A stretch of 64,000 bases of DNA from Lachnospiraceae bacterium. GTDB taxonomy: Bacteria; Bacillota; Clostridia; Lachnospirales; Lachnospiraceae. The notes beneath the pieces were generated by a model. That model saw only the letters and a program-made list of their open reading frames with translations. It searched no databases and had not been told where the DNA came from. Shown here piece after piece: positions 16,891 through 24,669 of this stretch (within the stretch, counting starts at the first letter, position 1; every line of letters begins with the position of its first letter). Where the stretch lies: contig JAKSRP010000001.1 of the NCBI GenBank assembly GCA_024403555.1, forward strand, positions 1 to 64,000, written 5' to 3'. The translations under genes and the position numbers were made by a program.

Positions 16891-17526
16891 TTATAATCCT
16901 AAATCTTCATTAACTAAAATAACTTTTGTTCTTCCAGGAATCTTGCTCATTCTTGTTACAAGAAGCTGACAGCAGATGGTGTCAGGCTTTAAGCAATTTA
17001 AGCAAGTTCCAGCTTCTGTACATGGACGGTCTCCAGGGAAACGAAGAGCATTTGTAACAGCAGCTTCATTGCGGGCACGCTTAAGTGCAGTATCTTCATC
17101 TTTGCAAACCTTGTTCATGCCGCAGATTAAAATTACATTTTTAGGTCCGAAACACATAGCTGCAAGACGATTTCCCATACCATCGATATTAAATAATACA
17201 CCATTTTCAGAAATAGCATTGCTGCTTCCAAGGAAGAAATCTGTGGATAAGCAGTCGATCATAAGCTGATTGCGTTCTTCTGGTGTAGCTGCTGTGTCAC
17301 GGTCAATAATTTTATAATTTCTTTCACGAAGAAGGTCCTTTAATCCACCTTCATCTACAGTCATTGTGCCACCCCAGCCGACAGAAGATCCTTCCGGCAT
17401 TAAGGAAAGCGCAAGTTTATTTGCTTCTTCGATGGTTTCCACAAAGTAGGCATCCATAAAACGATTTTTTAACGCTCTTACTACTTTTTGTCCAAGAGCA
17501 CGATTTTTATCTTTTTTTAAACTCAT
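16891..17526 (-). CDS. LUD-domain (DUF162, LutC/YkgG-like) protein
   Basis: The 211-residue protein matches the lactate utilisation (LUD) domain: GSSVGWGGTMTVDEGGL, FFLGSSNAISENGVLFNIDGMGNRLA and GPKNVILICGMNKVC. A C-terminal cluster CTEAGTCLNCLKPDTICC holds five Cys and may bind metal. Stand-alone LUD proteins are common in clostridia and have no settled role; the LutABC lactate dehydrogenase partners are absent. It is first in a three-gene operon with the AAA ATPase and GH13 enzyme, spaced by 2 bases each, with AAAAAGGAG before its ATG. Confidence 0.85.
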   Translation of the reverse strand: MSLKKDKNRALGQKVVRALKNRFMDAYFVETIEEANKLALSLMPEGSSVGWGGTMTVDEGGLKDLLRERNYKIIDRDTAATPEERNQLMIDCLSTDFFLGSSNAISENGVLFNIDGMGNRLAAMCFGPKNVILICGMNKVCKDEDTALKRARNEAAVTNALRFPGDRPCTEAGTCLNCLKPDTICCQLLVTRMSKIPGRTKVILVNEDLGL

Positions 17527-17583
17527 TCGAAGTTCTCCTTTTTACTTGGCTATATTTATCTTATTATTCTATCATAATAACGG

Positions 17584-17612
17584 TTGACAGAAAATGAAAA
17601 AAAGATTATCAT
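17584..17612 (+). promoter_or_regulatory. Promoter of the asnB leader
   Basis: TTGACA (17584-17589), 17-base spacer, TATCAT (17607-17612). Transcription should begin near 17619, about 113 bases before the asnB start. Confidence 0.7.
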
Positions 17613-17624
17613 TTCAGAATAAGC

Positions 17625-17662
17625 AAGGGCGCTTTGACGACTAGTCAAGGCGCCCTTTTTTT
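17625..17662 (+). terminator. Terminator-like hairpin in the asnB leader (possible attenuator)
   Basis: GGGCGC-T-TTGAC pairs with GTCAA-G-GCGCCC, then a run of seven T. It lies between the asnB promoter and its ribosome site, where no upstream rightward gene needs ending. A second small hairpin TTTTGCAT/ATGCAAAA follows at about 17670-17690. Control by attenuation is inferred. Confidence 0.6.
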
Positions 17663-17731
17663 CGTGCATTTTTTGCATATAAAATGCAAAATCCACTCCA
17701 GCAGGGGGTGAACAAAAAGGAGGATAAAGAT

Positions 17732-19312
17732 ATGTGTTCTATTATGGGATATAGAGGAAATAAATTTACAAAGGAATTGATCAAAAAGCACTTTGACAAA
17801 ACCATTTCACGAGGACCGGACATGCAGAGAATCTGTGATTATGATGACAATGTAATTCTTGGATTTGAGCGTCTTGCCATTATGGGGTTGTCTCCAGAAG
17901 GCATGCAGCCATTTGAATTAGGAAAAAATGCAGTTGTATGTAACGGAGAAATCTATGGCTTCAGACCAATCAAAGAAGAGCTTTCCAAGGATTATACTTT
18001 TATTAGTGAATCCGACTGTGAAGTCCTTCTCCCAATGTATGATAAATATGGCCTTGAAATGTTTGCAAAATTAGATGCAGAATATGCCTGCATTATTTAC
18101 GATGGGGAAAAAGACGAACTCATCGCGGCAAGAGACCCGATTGGTATCCGACCATTATTTTATGGATATGATGAAGAAGGCGGCATCGTATTTGCCAGTG
18201 AAGCGAAAAACTTAGTTGATTTATGCGACAAGATCATGCCATTTCCACCAGGCCATTATTATGCAAATGGTGAGTTCACATGTTACCGTGATATGACAGC
18301 AGTTGATGTGTATAACGAAGATGATTTAGAAACAGTCTGTGGAAAAATCAAAGAAAAATTAGTGAAGGGAATCGAAAAGAGATTAGATGCAGATGCACCG
18401 CTTGGTTTCTTATTAAGTGGCGGTCTTGATTCTTCTTTAGTCTGTGCGGTTTCTGCAAAGATTTTAGATAAACCAATCCGTACCTTTGCCATTGGTATGA
18501 GCACCGATGCGATTGACTTAAAATATGCAAAAGAAGTTGCAGATTATATCGGAAGTGACCACGAAGAAATCATTATCACAAAAGAAGATGTACTTGCAGC
18601 ACTTCCAGAAGTAATCGGAATTCTTGGAACCTATGATATTACAACTATCCGAGCAAGCATTGGTATGTATTTGATCTGCAAAGCGATTCATGAACGCACG
18701 GATATTCGTGTTCTTATGACTGGAGAAATTTCCGATGAATTGTTTGGGTACAAATATACGGATTTCGCACCAGATGCAGAAAGCTTCCAGAAAGAAGCTG
18801 CAAAACGAATTCGTGAACTTTATATGTATGACGTTCTTCGTGCTGACCGTTGTATCTCTGTAAACTCCATCGAAGCGAGAGTTCCATTTGGCGACCTTGA
18901 TTTCGTGGATTATGTTATGAGTATCAACCCAGCTATGAAGATGAACACGTATGGAAAGGGCAAATATCTCCTTCGTCATGCATTTGAGGGCGACTATCTT
19001 CCTTATAGTATATTGATGCGCGAGAAGGCAGCATTTTCTGATGCAGTAGGACACTCTATGGTGGATTATCTCAAAGAGTATGCAAATGCCAAATACACCG
19101 ATGAAGAGTACGAAACACTCATCGCGAAATACGACTTTGCAAAACCATTTACAAAAGAATCCTTATTATATAGAGAGATTTTTGAAACCTATTATCCGGG
19201 TCAGGCAGAGATGATCGTGGACTTCTGGATGCCAAACAAAGAGTGGGAAGGCTGCGATGTAGACGATCCATCCGCACGAGTATTGAAAAACTATGGTGCG
19301 TCCGGTGAATAA
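17732..19312 (+). CDS. asnB: Asparagine synthase (glutamine-hydrolysing)
   Basis: AsnB converts aspartate, glutamine and ATP to asparagine and glutamate. The 526-residue product begins Met-Cys-Ser-Ile-Met-Gly, so Cys2 is the glutaminase nucleophile of the class II amidotransferase domain, and the synthetase domain has the PP-loop LLSGGLDSSL. This requirement for an N-terminal Cys fixes the start at 17732, with AAAGGAGG 8 bases upstream, rather than at 17684. Length matches the compact asparagine synthases of the human/E. coli AsnB type. It heads a cluster with asnS and asnA. Confidence 0.95.
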   Translation: MCSIMGYRGNKFTKELIKKHFDKTISRGPDMQRICDYDDNVILGFERLAIMGLSPEGMQPFELGKNAVVCNGEIYGFRPIKEELSKDYTFISESDCEVLLPMYDKYGLEMFAKLDAEYACIIYDGEKDELIAARDPIGIRPLFYGYDEEGGIVFASEAKNLVDLCDKIMPFPPGHYYANGEFTCYRDMTAVDVYNEDDLETVCGKIKEKLVKGIEKRLDADAPLGFLLSGGLDSSLVCAVSAKILDKPIRTFAIGMSTDAIDLKYAKEVADYIGSDHEEIIITKEDVLAALPEVIGILGTYDITTIRASIGMYLICKAIHERTDIRVLMTGEISDELFGYKYTDFAPDAESFQKEAAKRIRELYMYDVLRADRCISVNSIEARVPFGDLDFVDYVMSINPAMKMNTYGKGKYLLRHAFEGDYLPYSILMREKAAFSDAVGHSMVDYLKEYANAKYTDEEYETLIAKYDFAKPFTKESLLYREIFETYYPGQAEMIVDFWMPNKEWEGCDVDDPSARVLKNYGASGE

Positions 19313-19410
19313 GCAAATGTATCTCTTGAATTTATTCACTTATTATAGTAAACTGAAATTTGAATTGTAATTAAAAAAATTAAGTATTTATATTATATAA
19401 GGAGAAAAAA

Positions 19411-20802
19411 ATGGAATTAGTATCAATCAAAGAATTGTTCAGAAACCGTGAAGCTTACTTAGATAAAGAAGTAACGGTAGGCGGATGGTTAAGAAGCAAG
19501 CGTGGTTCCAAAACATTTGGTTTCTTAGTAATCAATGACGGATCCTTCTTCGAACCACTTCAGGTTGTATATTCTGATGCACTTGATAACTTCACTGAAA
19601 TTAATAAATCCAATGTTGGCGCAGCATTCATCGTTAAGGGTACATTAGTTGCAACACCTCAGGCAAAACAGCCATTTGAAATCCAGGCTACAGAAGTTGT
19701 GATTGAAGGTGCTTCCGCTCCAGATTACCCATTACAGAAAAAACGTCACACATTTGAATATTTAAGAACAATCTCTCACTTAAGACCTAGAACAAACACA
19801 TTCCAGGCAGTATTTCGAGTACGTTCTCTTGCAGCATACGCAATCCACAAATTCTTCCAGGAAAGAGGATTTGTATATGTTCACACTCCATTAATCACAG
19901 GTAGTGACTGTGAAGGTGCTGGTGAGATGTTCCAGGTTACAACTATGGATCTTAAGAACATCCCTATGAAGGATGACGGAAGTGTTGATTTCACACAGGA
20001 TTTCTTCAACAAACCAACAAACCTTACTGTATCTGGTCAGCTTAACGGTGAAACATATGCAATGGCGTTCAAAAACATTTACACATTTGGACCTACATTC
20101 CGTGCTGAAAATTCTAACACAACAAGACATGCAGCAGAATTCTGGATGATCGAACCGGAAATCGCATTTGCTGACCTTGAAGATGACATGATTCTTGCAG
20201 AAGGCATGTTAAAATATATCATCAACTATGTATTAGAGAATGCACCAGAAGAAATGCAGTTCTTCAACAAGTTCGTAGACAAGGGATTAATCGAAAGACT
20301 TGAACATGTAGCAAGCTCTGACTTTGCTCGTGTAACATACACAGACGCAATCAAGATCTTAGAAAAACACAACGATGAATTTGACTACAAAGTATCCTGG
20401 GGATGTGACCTTCAGACAGAACATGAACGTTTCTTAACAGAAAAAGAATTCAAACGTCCTGTATTTGTAACAGATTATCCAAAGGAAATCAAAGCATTCT
20501 ACATGAAACTTAACGAAGACAACAAGACAGTTGCTGCAGTTGACTGCTTAGTTCCTGGTATCGGTGAAATCATCGGTGGTTCTCAGAGAGAAGATGACTA
20601 TGAAAAATTAACAGCTCGTATGGCTGAACTTGGATTAAATCCAGAAGATTACGATTTCTACTTAGATTTACGTAAATATGGTACAGCTAGACATGCTGGT
20701 TTCGGTCTTGGTTTTGAACGTTGCGTAATGTACTTAACAGGTATGGGTAACATCCGTGACGTAATTCCATTCCCACGTACCGTAAATAACTGCGAATTAT
20801 AA
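19411..20802 (+). CDS. asnS: Asparaginyl-tRNA synthetase
   Basis: The 463-residue class II synthetase has an N-terminal OB-fold anticodon-binding domain ([25 protein letters not shown]) and the catalytic core with motif 2 ([26 protein letters not shown]) and motif 3 ([15 protein letters not shown]). It charges tRNA-Asn. TATAAGGAG precedes the ATG. It lies 98 bases after asnB with no terminator between, so it may be co-transcribed or have its own weak promoter. The codons are rich in A/T-ending and highly expressed types. Confidence 0.96.
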   Translation: MELVSIKELFRNREAYLDKEVTVGGWLRSKRGSKTFGFLVINDGSFFEPLQVVYSDALDNFTEINKSNVGAAFIVKGTLVATPQAKQPFEIQATEVVIEGASAPDYPLQKKRHTFEYLRTISHLRPRTNTFQAVFRVRSLAAYAIHKFFQERGFVYVHTPLITGSDCEGAGEMFQVTTMDLKNIPMKDDGSVDFTQDFFNKPTNLTVSGQLNGETYAMAFKNIYTFGPTFRAENSNTTRHAAEFWMIEPEIAFADLEDDMILAEGMLKYIINYVLENAPEEMQFFNKFVDKGLIERLEHVASSDFARVTYTDAIKILEKHNDEFDYKVSWGCDLQTEHERFLTEKEFKRPVFVTDYPKEIKAFYMKLNEDNKTVAAVDCLVPGIGEIIGGSQREDDYEKLTARMAELGLNPEDYDFYLDLRKYGTARHAGFGLGFERCVMYLTGMGNIRDVIPFPRTVNNCEL

Positions 20803-20865
20803 TCGCTTCGGCGAACTTCGCATCGGCGTGCGTTGCTGCTTGGCGGGCTTCGCATTGCTGAAAAA
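20803..20865. repeat. GC-rich spacer element between asnS and asnA
   Basis: A block of about 60 bases rich in TTCGCAT, GGCG and GTGCGTTGC strings stands out from the AT-rich surroundings. It shares CTTCGCAT and GTGCG words with the hairpin element at 61446-61530, so both may belong to one dispersed family. No T run follows. Confidence 0.35.
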
Positions 20866-20913
20866 TTGAAATAAATGAAAATATAAAAAATTGAAGAAAT
20901 GAGGCTCTAAAAT

Positions 20914-21924
20914 ATGAGTAAACTTTACATTCCAGAAGATTACACACCAGTGCTTGGTTTAAAGGAAACTCAGGTTGCAATTAAGAAGGTGAAGGACTTC
21001 TTTCAGTTACAGCTTGCAGCTCAGTTAAACTTAAAGCGAGTTTCTGCTCCATTATTCGTTTCTCCGGAATCCGGATTAAATGATAACTTAAATGGTGTGG
21101 AACGACCAGTTAGCTTCGGCGTATTAGAACAGGACGACGCTCCATTTGAAATCGTTCACTCTCTTGCGAAATGGAAAAGACTTGCATTAAAGAGATACAA
21201 ATTCGATATGGAAGAAGGTCTCTACACAGACATGTCTGCGATTCGTCGTGATGAAGAAACAGACAACATCCACTCTGTATATGTAGATCAGTGGGACTGG
21301 GAAAAAATCATCGCTGAAGAAGATCGCACTGTTGAAAAATTCCAGACAGTCGTAAAATCTATTTACGATGCACTTCGTGTTACAGAAAAGCACATCCAGA
21401 ACCATTATGAATACATTCATCCAATCCTTCCTGAAAAGATTACTTTTATTACATCTCAGGAATTAGTGGATATGTATCCAGGACTTTCCGCAAAGGAACG
21501 CGAATACGAAATCGTTAAGGAAAAAGGCGCTGTATGCTTAATGCAGATTGGTGACATTTTATCCAATGGCGAAAAACATGATGGTCGTGCTCCTGACTAC
21601 GATGACTGGGCACTTAATGGTGATATCTTGGTATATTATCCAGTTCTTGACATCGCTCTTGAGTTATCTTCCATGGGCATCCGTGTAAATGCACAGTCCA
21701 TGAAGGAACAGCTTAAGAAAGCTGGATGCGAAGAACGTGCAGAACTTCCATTCCACAAAGCATTAATCAATGGAGAACTTCCACAGACAATCGGTGGCGG
21801 TATCGGTCAGTCCCGTATCTGTATGTTCTTCCTTAGAAAATGTCACATTGGTGAAGTTCAGGTTTCTGTATGGCCAGAAGAAATTTATGAAAAGGCAGCA
21901 GAAAAAGGTATCACAATTCTTTAA
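20914..21924 (+). CDS. asnA: Aspartate-ammonia ligase
   Basis: AsnA makes asparagine from aspartate, ammonia and ATP. The 336-residue protein is of normal length and shows the family pattern LNLKRVSAPLFVSPESGLNDNLNG at the N-terminus, YTDMSAIRRDE, VDQWDWE, and GGGIGQSR near the C-terminus; the fold resembles class II tRNA synthetases. GAGG lies 9 bases before the ATG. Its presence beside glutamine-dependent asnB and asnS gives both nitrogen-donor routes and the tRNA-charging step in one locus. Confidence 0.96.
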   Translation: MSKLYIPEDYTPVLGLKETQVAIKKVKDFFQLQLAAQLNLKRVSAPLFVSPESGLNDNLNGVERPVSFGVLEQDDAPFEIVHSLAKWKRLALKRYKFDMEEGLYTDMSAIRRDEETDNIHSVYVDQWDWEKIIAEEDRTVEKFQTVVKSIYDALRVTEKHIQNHYEYIHPILPEKITFITSQELVDMYPGLSAKEREYEIVKEKGAVCLMQIGDILSNGEKHDGRAPDYDDWALNGDILVYYPVLDIALELSSMGIRVNAQSMKEQLKKAGCEERAELPFHKALINGELPQTIGGGIGQSRICMFFLRKCHIGEVQVSVWPEEIYEKAAEKGITIL

Positions 21925-21934
21925 TATGTTAGCA

Positions 21935-21978
21935 AAGGCTGTTGCATTGATGAATATATCGGTGTGGCAGCTTTTTTT
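21935..21978 (+). terminator. Terminator after asnA, abutting the next ribosome site
   Basis: AAGGCTGTTGCA pairs, with some G-U, to TGTGGCAGCTTT, followed by a T run ending at 21978. The next gene's GGAGG begins only 3 bases later, so that gene must rely on read-through or on a promoter upstream of the hairpin. Confidence 0.65.
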
Positions 21979-21992
21979 ATGGAGGAAACAAC

Positions 21993-23111
21993 ATGTTTCA
22001 AAAACATGATATAACAAGGGATACTTGTCAGTTATTTGGTGGTCAGGCCAGACTTGGCTATGACTGGTGGTGGCATTCTCTGACTGCTCACCATGAAGTG
22101 ACTGGCGAAGAAAAAGCATTTTTTATTGAATTTTTTGTCTGCAATCCGAAGCGTGGCGGGGTAGATCCTGTCTTTGGGCAGCTTCCTAAGAATCATGATG
22201 AGGGAATTCTGCCTTCTTATTTGATGGTGAAGTGTGGTACCTGGGGTGAGGATGCCCGTCAAATGCACCGTTTCTTTGGCTGGGATTTGATCAGAGTGTC
22301 TAAGCATGCACCGATTCGTATTCAGGCTGGTGACTGTTATGTCAGCGAAAATAAAATTCATGGCTCTGTAGCGGTTACAAAAGAAGATGCGGCTGAACAC
22401 CCAGAATGGATGTGTGATGCGGGCGAGATGACATTTGATTTGAAGATTGATAAGAAAATAGCTTATAATGTAGGCTATGGTGCCAGCAAACCGATGCGTA
22501 TGCTGCAGCTTTTTGAGATGTTCTGGCATGCAGAGGGAATGAAGACGGCGTACGAGGGCAAGATTAAATATAACGGTGAAACCTATGTGGTGACTCCAGA
22601 AACCTGTTATGGCTATGCGGATAAGAACTGGGGCAAGGATTTTACATCTCCTTGGGTCTGGCTCTCATCAAATGATCTGGTCAGTGAGATGACTGGGGAG
22701 AGATTACATGATTCTGTATTTGATATTGGGGGTGGCTGTCCGAAGGTAGGTCCTGTCGCTCTGCCAAGACAGCTTTTGTCTGCTTTTTATTATGAAGGGC
22801 AGGAATTTGAGTTTAATTTTTCAAAGTTCTGGACGGGATGCCGCACAATCTTTGACTGTCGAGAGACAGATACTCAGATTATATGGCATGTAGATCAGCG
22901 TACCTGGAAAAAACGCATGGTTGCAGATATTACCTGTGAGAAGAAGGATATGCTGCTCATTAATTATGAGGCACCAAATGGAAAGAAACTCCATAATCGC
23001 CTCTGGAATGGTGGCAACGGCAAAGGTACCATCGAGCTTTATGATGGTGGTGAATTAATAGATCGTATTCATGCAGAACATATTGGATGTGAATATGGTG
23101 AATACTGTTAA
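21993..23111 (+). CDS. Tocopherol-cyclase-like (lipocalin-type) protein
   Basis: The 372-residue protein resembles the tocopherol cyclase family: early FFIEFFVCNP, middle AYNVGYGASKPMR with WHAEGMKTAYEGKI, and the signature YADKNWGKDFTSPWVWLSSN. Plants and cyanobacteria use this fold to close the chromanol ring of vitamin E; Firmicute homologues have no known substrate and this organism is not expected to make tocopherol. No signal peptide is evident. GGAGGAAACAAC precedes the ATG. It sits directly after the asnA terminator and ends in its own hairpin. Confidence 0.75.
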   Translation: MFQKHDITRDTCQLFGGQARLGYDWWWHSLTAHHEVTGEEKAFFIEFFVCNPKRGGVDPVFGQLPKNHDEGILPSYLMVKCGTWGEDARQMHRFFGWDLIRVSKHAPIRIQAGDCYVSENKIHGSVAVTKEDAAEHPEWMCDAGEMTFDLKIDKKIAYNVGYGASKPMRMLQLFEMFWHAEGMKTAYEGKIKYNGETYVVTPETCYGYADKNWGKDFTSPWVWLSSNDLVSEMTGERLHDSVFDIGGGCPKVGPVALPRQLLSAFYYEGQEFEFNFSKFWTGCRTIFDCRETDTQIIWHVDQRTWKKRMVADITCEKKDMLLINYEAPNGKKLHNRLWNGGNGKGTIELYDGGELIDRIHAEHIGCEYGEYC

Positions 23112-23139
23112 GTGGGGAACACTATTAAATGATGAATAT

Positions 23140-23175
23140 GGAGCCAGGGTACGTTTTGTACTCTAGCTCCTTTTT
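23140..23175 (+). terminator. Intrinsic terminator
   Basis: GGAGC...GCTCC hairpin with an inner GTAC/GTAC stem, then TTTTT. Confidence 0.75.
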
Positions 23176-23185
23176 GCGTCCGGTG

Positions 23186-24064
23186 TTATGCATTTTCTTC
23201 TACCCAGCGGCGAGTATATTCGATAAATTTCAGGCAGGCTAAGGATGCAGTCTCTAGTGATCGGGTGCCTACACTGATGGTTCGCTTTTGTGGATGGTCA
23301 AGTTCTAGGCAACACAGTTCATAAGGAATATCACGGAGAAGCAATGCTGGGAAGATGCTGTAGCCAAGATCCTTGTTTACCATGGCCATGGCAGCATAAT
23401 CATTGTCCATACAGTAGGCAATATTAGGCTCTGCGTCGAAATGTTCAAAGATTTCCTTGATTCCGGTATGATGATCATATTTCATACTGATGTAAGGATA
23501 TTCCCCCAGTTTATCAACTGGGAAAACAGAAGCTAAAGCAAGTTCATGTTCTGGAGATATGATAGCAAGAAGGCTTTCTTTTTTTAATGGAAAGAAGTCA
23601 ATGTCTGAACTTACTTTCGTCAGGAAGAATCCACAGTCCACCTCGCCGGTCAGAACCATTTCCTCAGCCTTTAAACTGTCTTCTTCTGTGATTAGTTCAA
23701 TCGAGATGCCTGGATAGTCACGCTTGAATTCCTGGATGATGCCGGGAATCCAGTGAATGGAAATACTATCGAAGATTTGAACACGCAGGGAGCCTTTTTC
23801 CAGACCACGAAGCTCGTTGATGGTCTGCTTTAAGATACGATTGTCCATATCAAGCTGGCGAATGTTTGGCAGAAGGATCTGTCCTTCAGGTGTGAGATGA
23901 ACACCGCGTCGGTCGCGTAAAAACAAACTTAATCCCATCTCCTGTTCCAAAGTCTGAATGATGTAGCTGATACCAGCCTGAGTGTAGCCAAGAGCATTGG
24001 CTGCTTTACGAAAACTTCCTAACTCAGCGACAGTTAAGAAAACTTCGATACTGTTACGATCCAT
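23186..24064 (-). CDS. LysR-family transcriptional regulator
   Basis: The 292-residue protein begins with the LysR winged helix (FLTVAELGSFRKAANALGYTQAGISYIIQTLEQEMGLSLFLRDRRGVHLTPEG) and continues into a periplasmic-binding-like effector domain. AGGAGG precedes the ATG. A perfect palindrome at 24126-24148 in its upstream region is the probable binding site. The divergent neighbour is a 33-residue membrane microprotein, its nearest candidate target; the effector is unknown. Confidence 0.93.
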   Translation of the reverse strand: MDRNSIEVFLTVAELGSFRKAANALGYTQAGISYIIQTLEQEMGLSLFLRDRRGVHLTPEGQILLPNIRQLDMDNRILKQTINELRGLEKGSLRVQIFDSISIHWIPGIIQEFKRDYPGISIELITEEDSLKAEEMVLTGEVDCGFFLTKVSSDIDFFPLKKESLLAIISPEHELALASVFPVDKLGEYPYISMKYDHHTGIKEIFEHFDAEPNIAYCMDNDYAAMAMVNKDLGYSIFPALLLRDIPYELCCLELDHPQKRTISVGTRSLETASLACLKFIEYTRRWVEENA

Positions 24065-24125
24065 AAATGATTCCTCCTGATTTATTGCCGATTCTCATAA
24101 GAACAGTATATCATGTTGCTTGTAC

Positions 24126-24148
24126 TGTGATAAGTATTACTTATCACA
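24126..24148. promoter_or_regulatory. Perfect LysR-type palindrome
   Basis: TGTGATAAGTA and TACTTATCACA flank a single central base, 62 bases upstream of the LysR gene. The inner ATAAG/CTTAT fits the T-N11-A box of LysR regulators. Candidate promoter elements for the rightward microprotein follow (TTGGCA near 24173, TATAAC near 24195). Confidence 0.7.
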
Positions 24149-24258
24149 ATCATAAAATAGTCTAGTTTTACTTTGGCACAAGGTTGTACTATTATATAAC
24201 TATAAAGAGACATCAACTATAGTTTTATATACAATTACAATTCGAAGGAGGTAATAGT

Positions 24259-24360
24259 ATGACAATTTTAGGAGCAATCGCATCTTATACTTTAGTTGCA
24301 GCAACAGCATGTGCAGGATTATATTTCTTTGGAGCAATGCTCATTGATTCTATGAGATAG
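24259..24360 (+). CDS. 33-residue membrane microprotein
   Basis: The frame MTILGAIASYTLVAATACAG... to LIDSMR is one hydrophobic helix (about residues 3-28) with a short polar tail. It has an ideal ribosome site, AAGGAGGT, 7 bases before the ATG, and its own terminator. No family was recognised. Divergence from a LysR gene across a perfect palindrome suggests LysR control. The signals make it a real gene; the function is unknown. Confidence 0.65.
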   Translation: MTILGAIASYTLVAATACAGLYFFGAMLIDSMR

Positions 24361-24413
24361 ATTCCGTTTGAGAATAAGCCTTTATTAATATCATATATCA
24401 CATATAAAACAAG

Positions 24414-24445
24414 AAAACCGTCGGTGTAAACCGGCGGTTTTTTCT
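24414..24445 (+). terminator. Intrinsic terminator of the microprotein gene
   Basis: AAACCGTCGGT/ACCGGCGGTTT with a GTAA loop and TTTTTT. The stretch from here to 24669 has no gene; it holds the repeats noted next. Confidence 0.85.
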
Positions 24446-24539
24446 GGTTTGAGTAAGAATACACACAATCTAGCATTTTGGTATATGCATATTCTATCTT
24501 GATATTTTCTGACCGCCCGACGGATGTTAAAGTAATACC

Positions 24540-24637
24540 TGTAATCGACAAGGCAGATTACAATTTTAATGAATGACATAATAAATACCATATACAATAT
24601 CAATGAATCAAGAACAAACTATAGATAAAATATAGTT
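24540..24637. promoter_or_regulatory. Two inverted repeats upstream of the alpha-galactosidase gene
   Basis: TGTAATC/GATTACA (24540-24562, 9-base spacer) and AACTATA/TATAGTT (24617-24637, 7-base spacer). The second lies 33 bases before the start codon and could be a sugar-responsive operator. AACTATAGTT also occurs at 24215-24224 before the microprotein. Confidence 0.45.
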
Positions 24638-24669
24638 AAATCCACAGACAGAAGGAAGGGAAAAGAACC

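Noticed and set aside
18518..19054. 178-codon minus-strand frame within asnB
   Set aside because: Lies entirely inside the asnB synthetase domain, whose motifs are intact; Cys/Phe/Ile-rich antisense composition.
19313..19410. T-box or other riboswitch upstream of asnS
   Set aside because: The gap is only 98 bases and lacks the T-box sequence and any terminator/antiterminator pair.
22032..22529. 165-codon minus-strand frame opposite the tocopherol-cyclase-like gene
   Set aside because: The rightward frame has clear family motifs and a strong ribosome site; the antisense one has neither.
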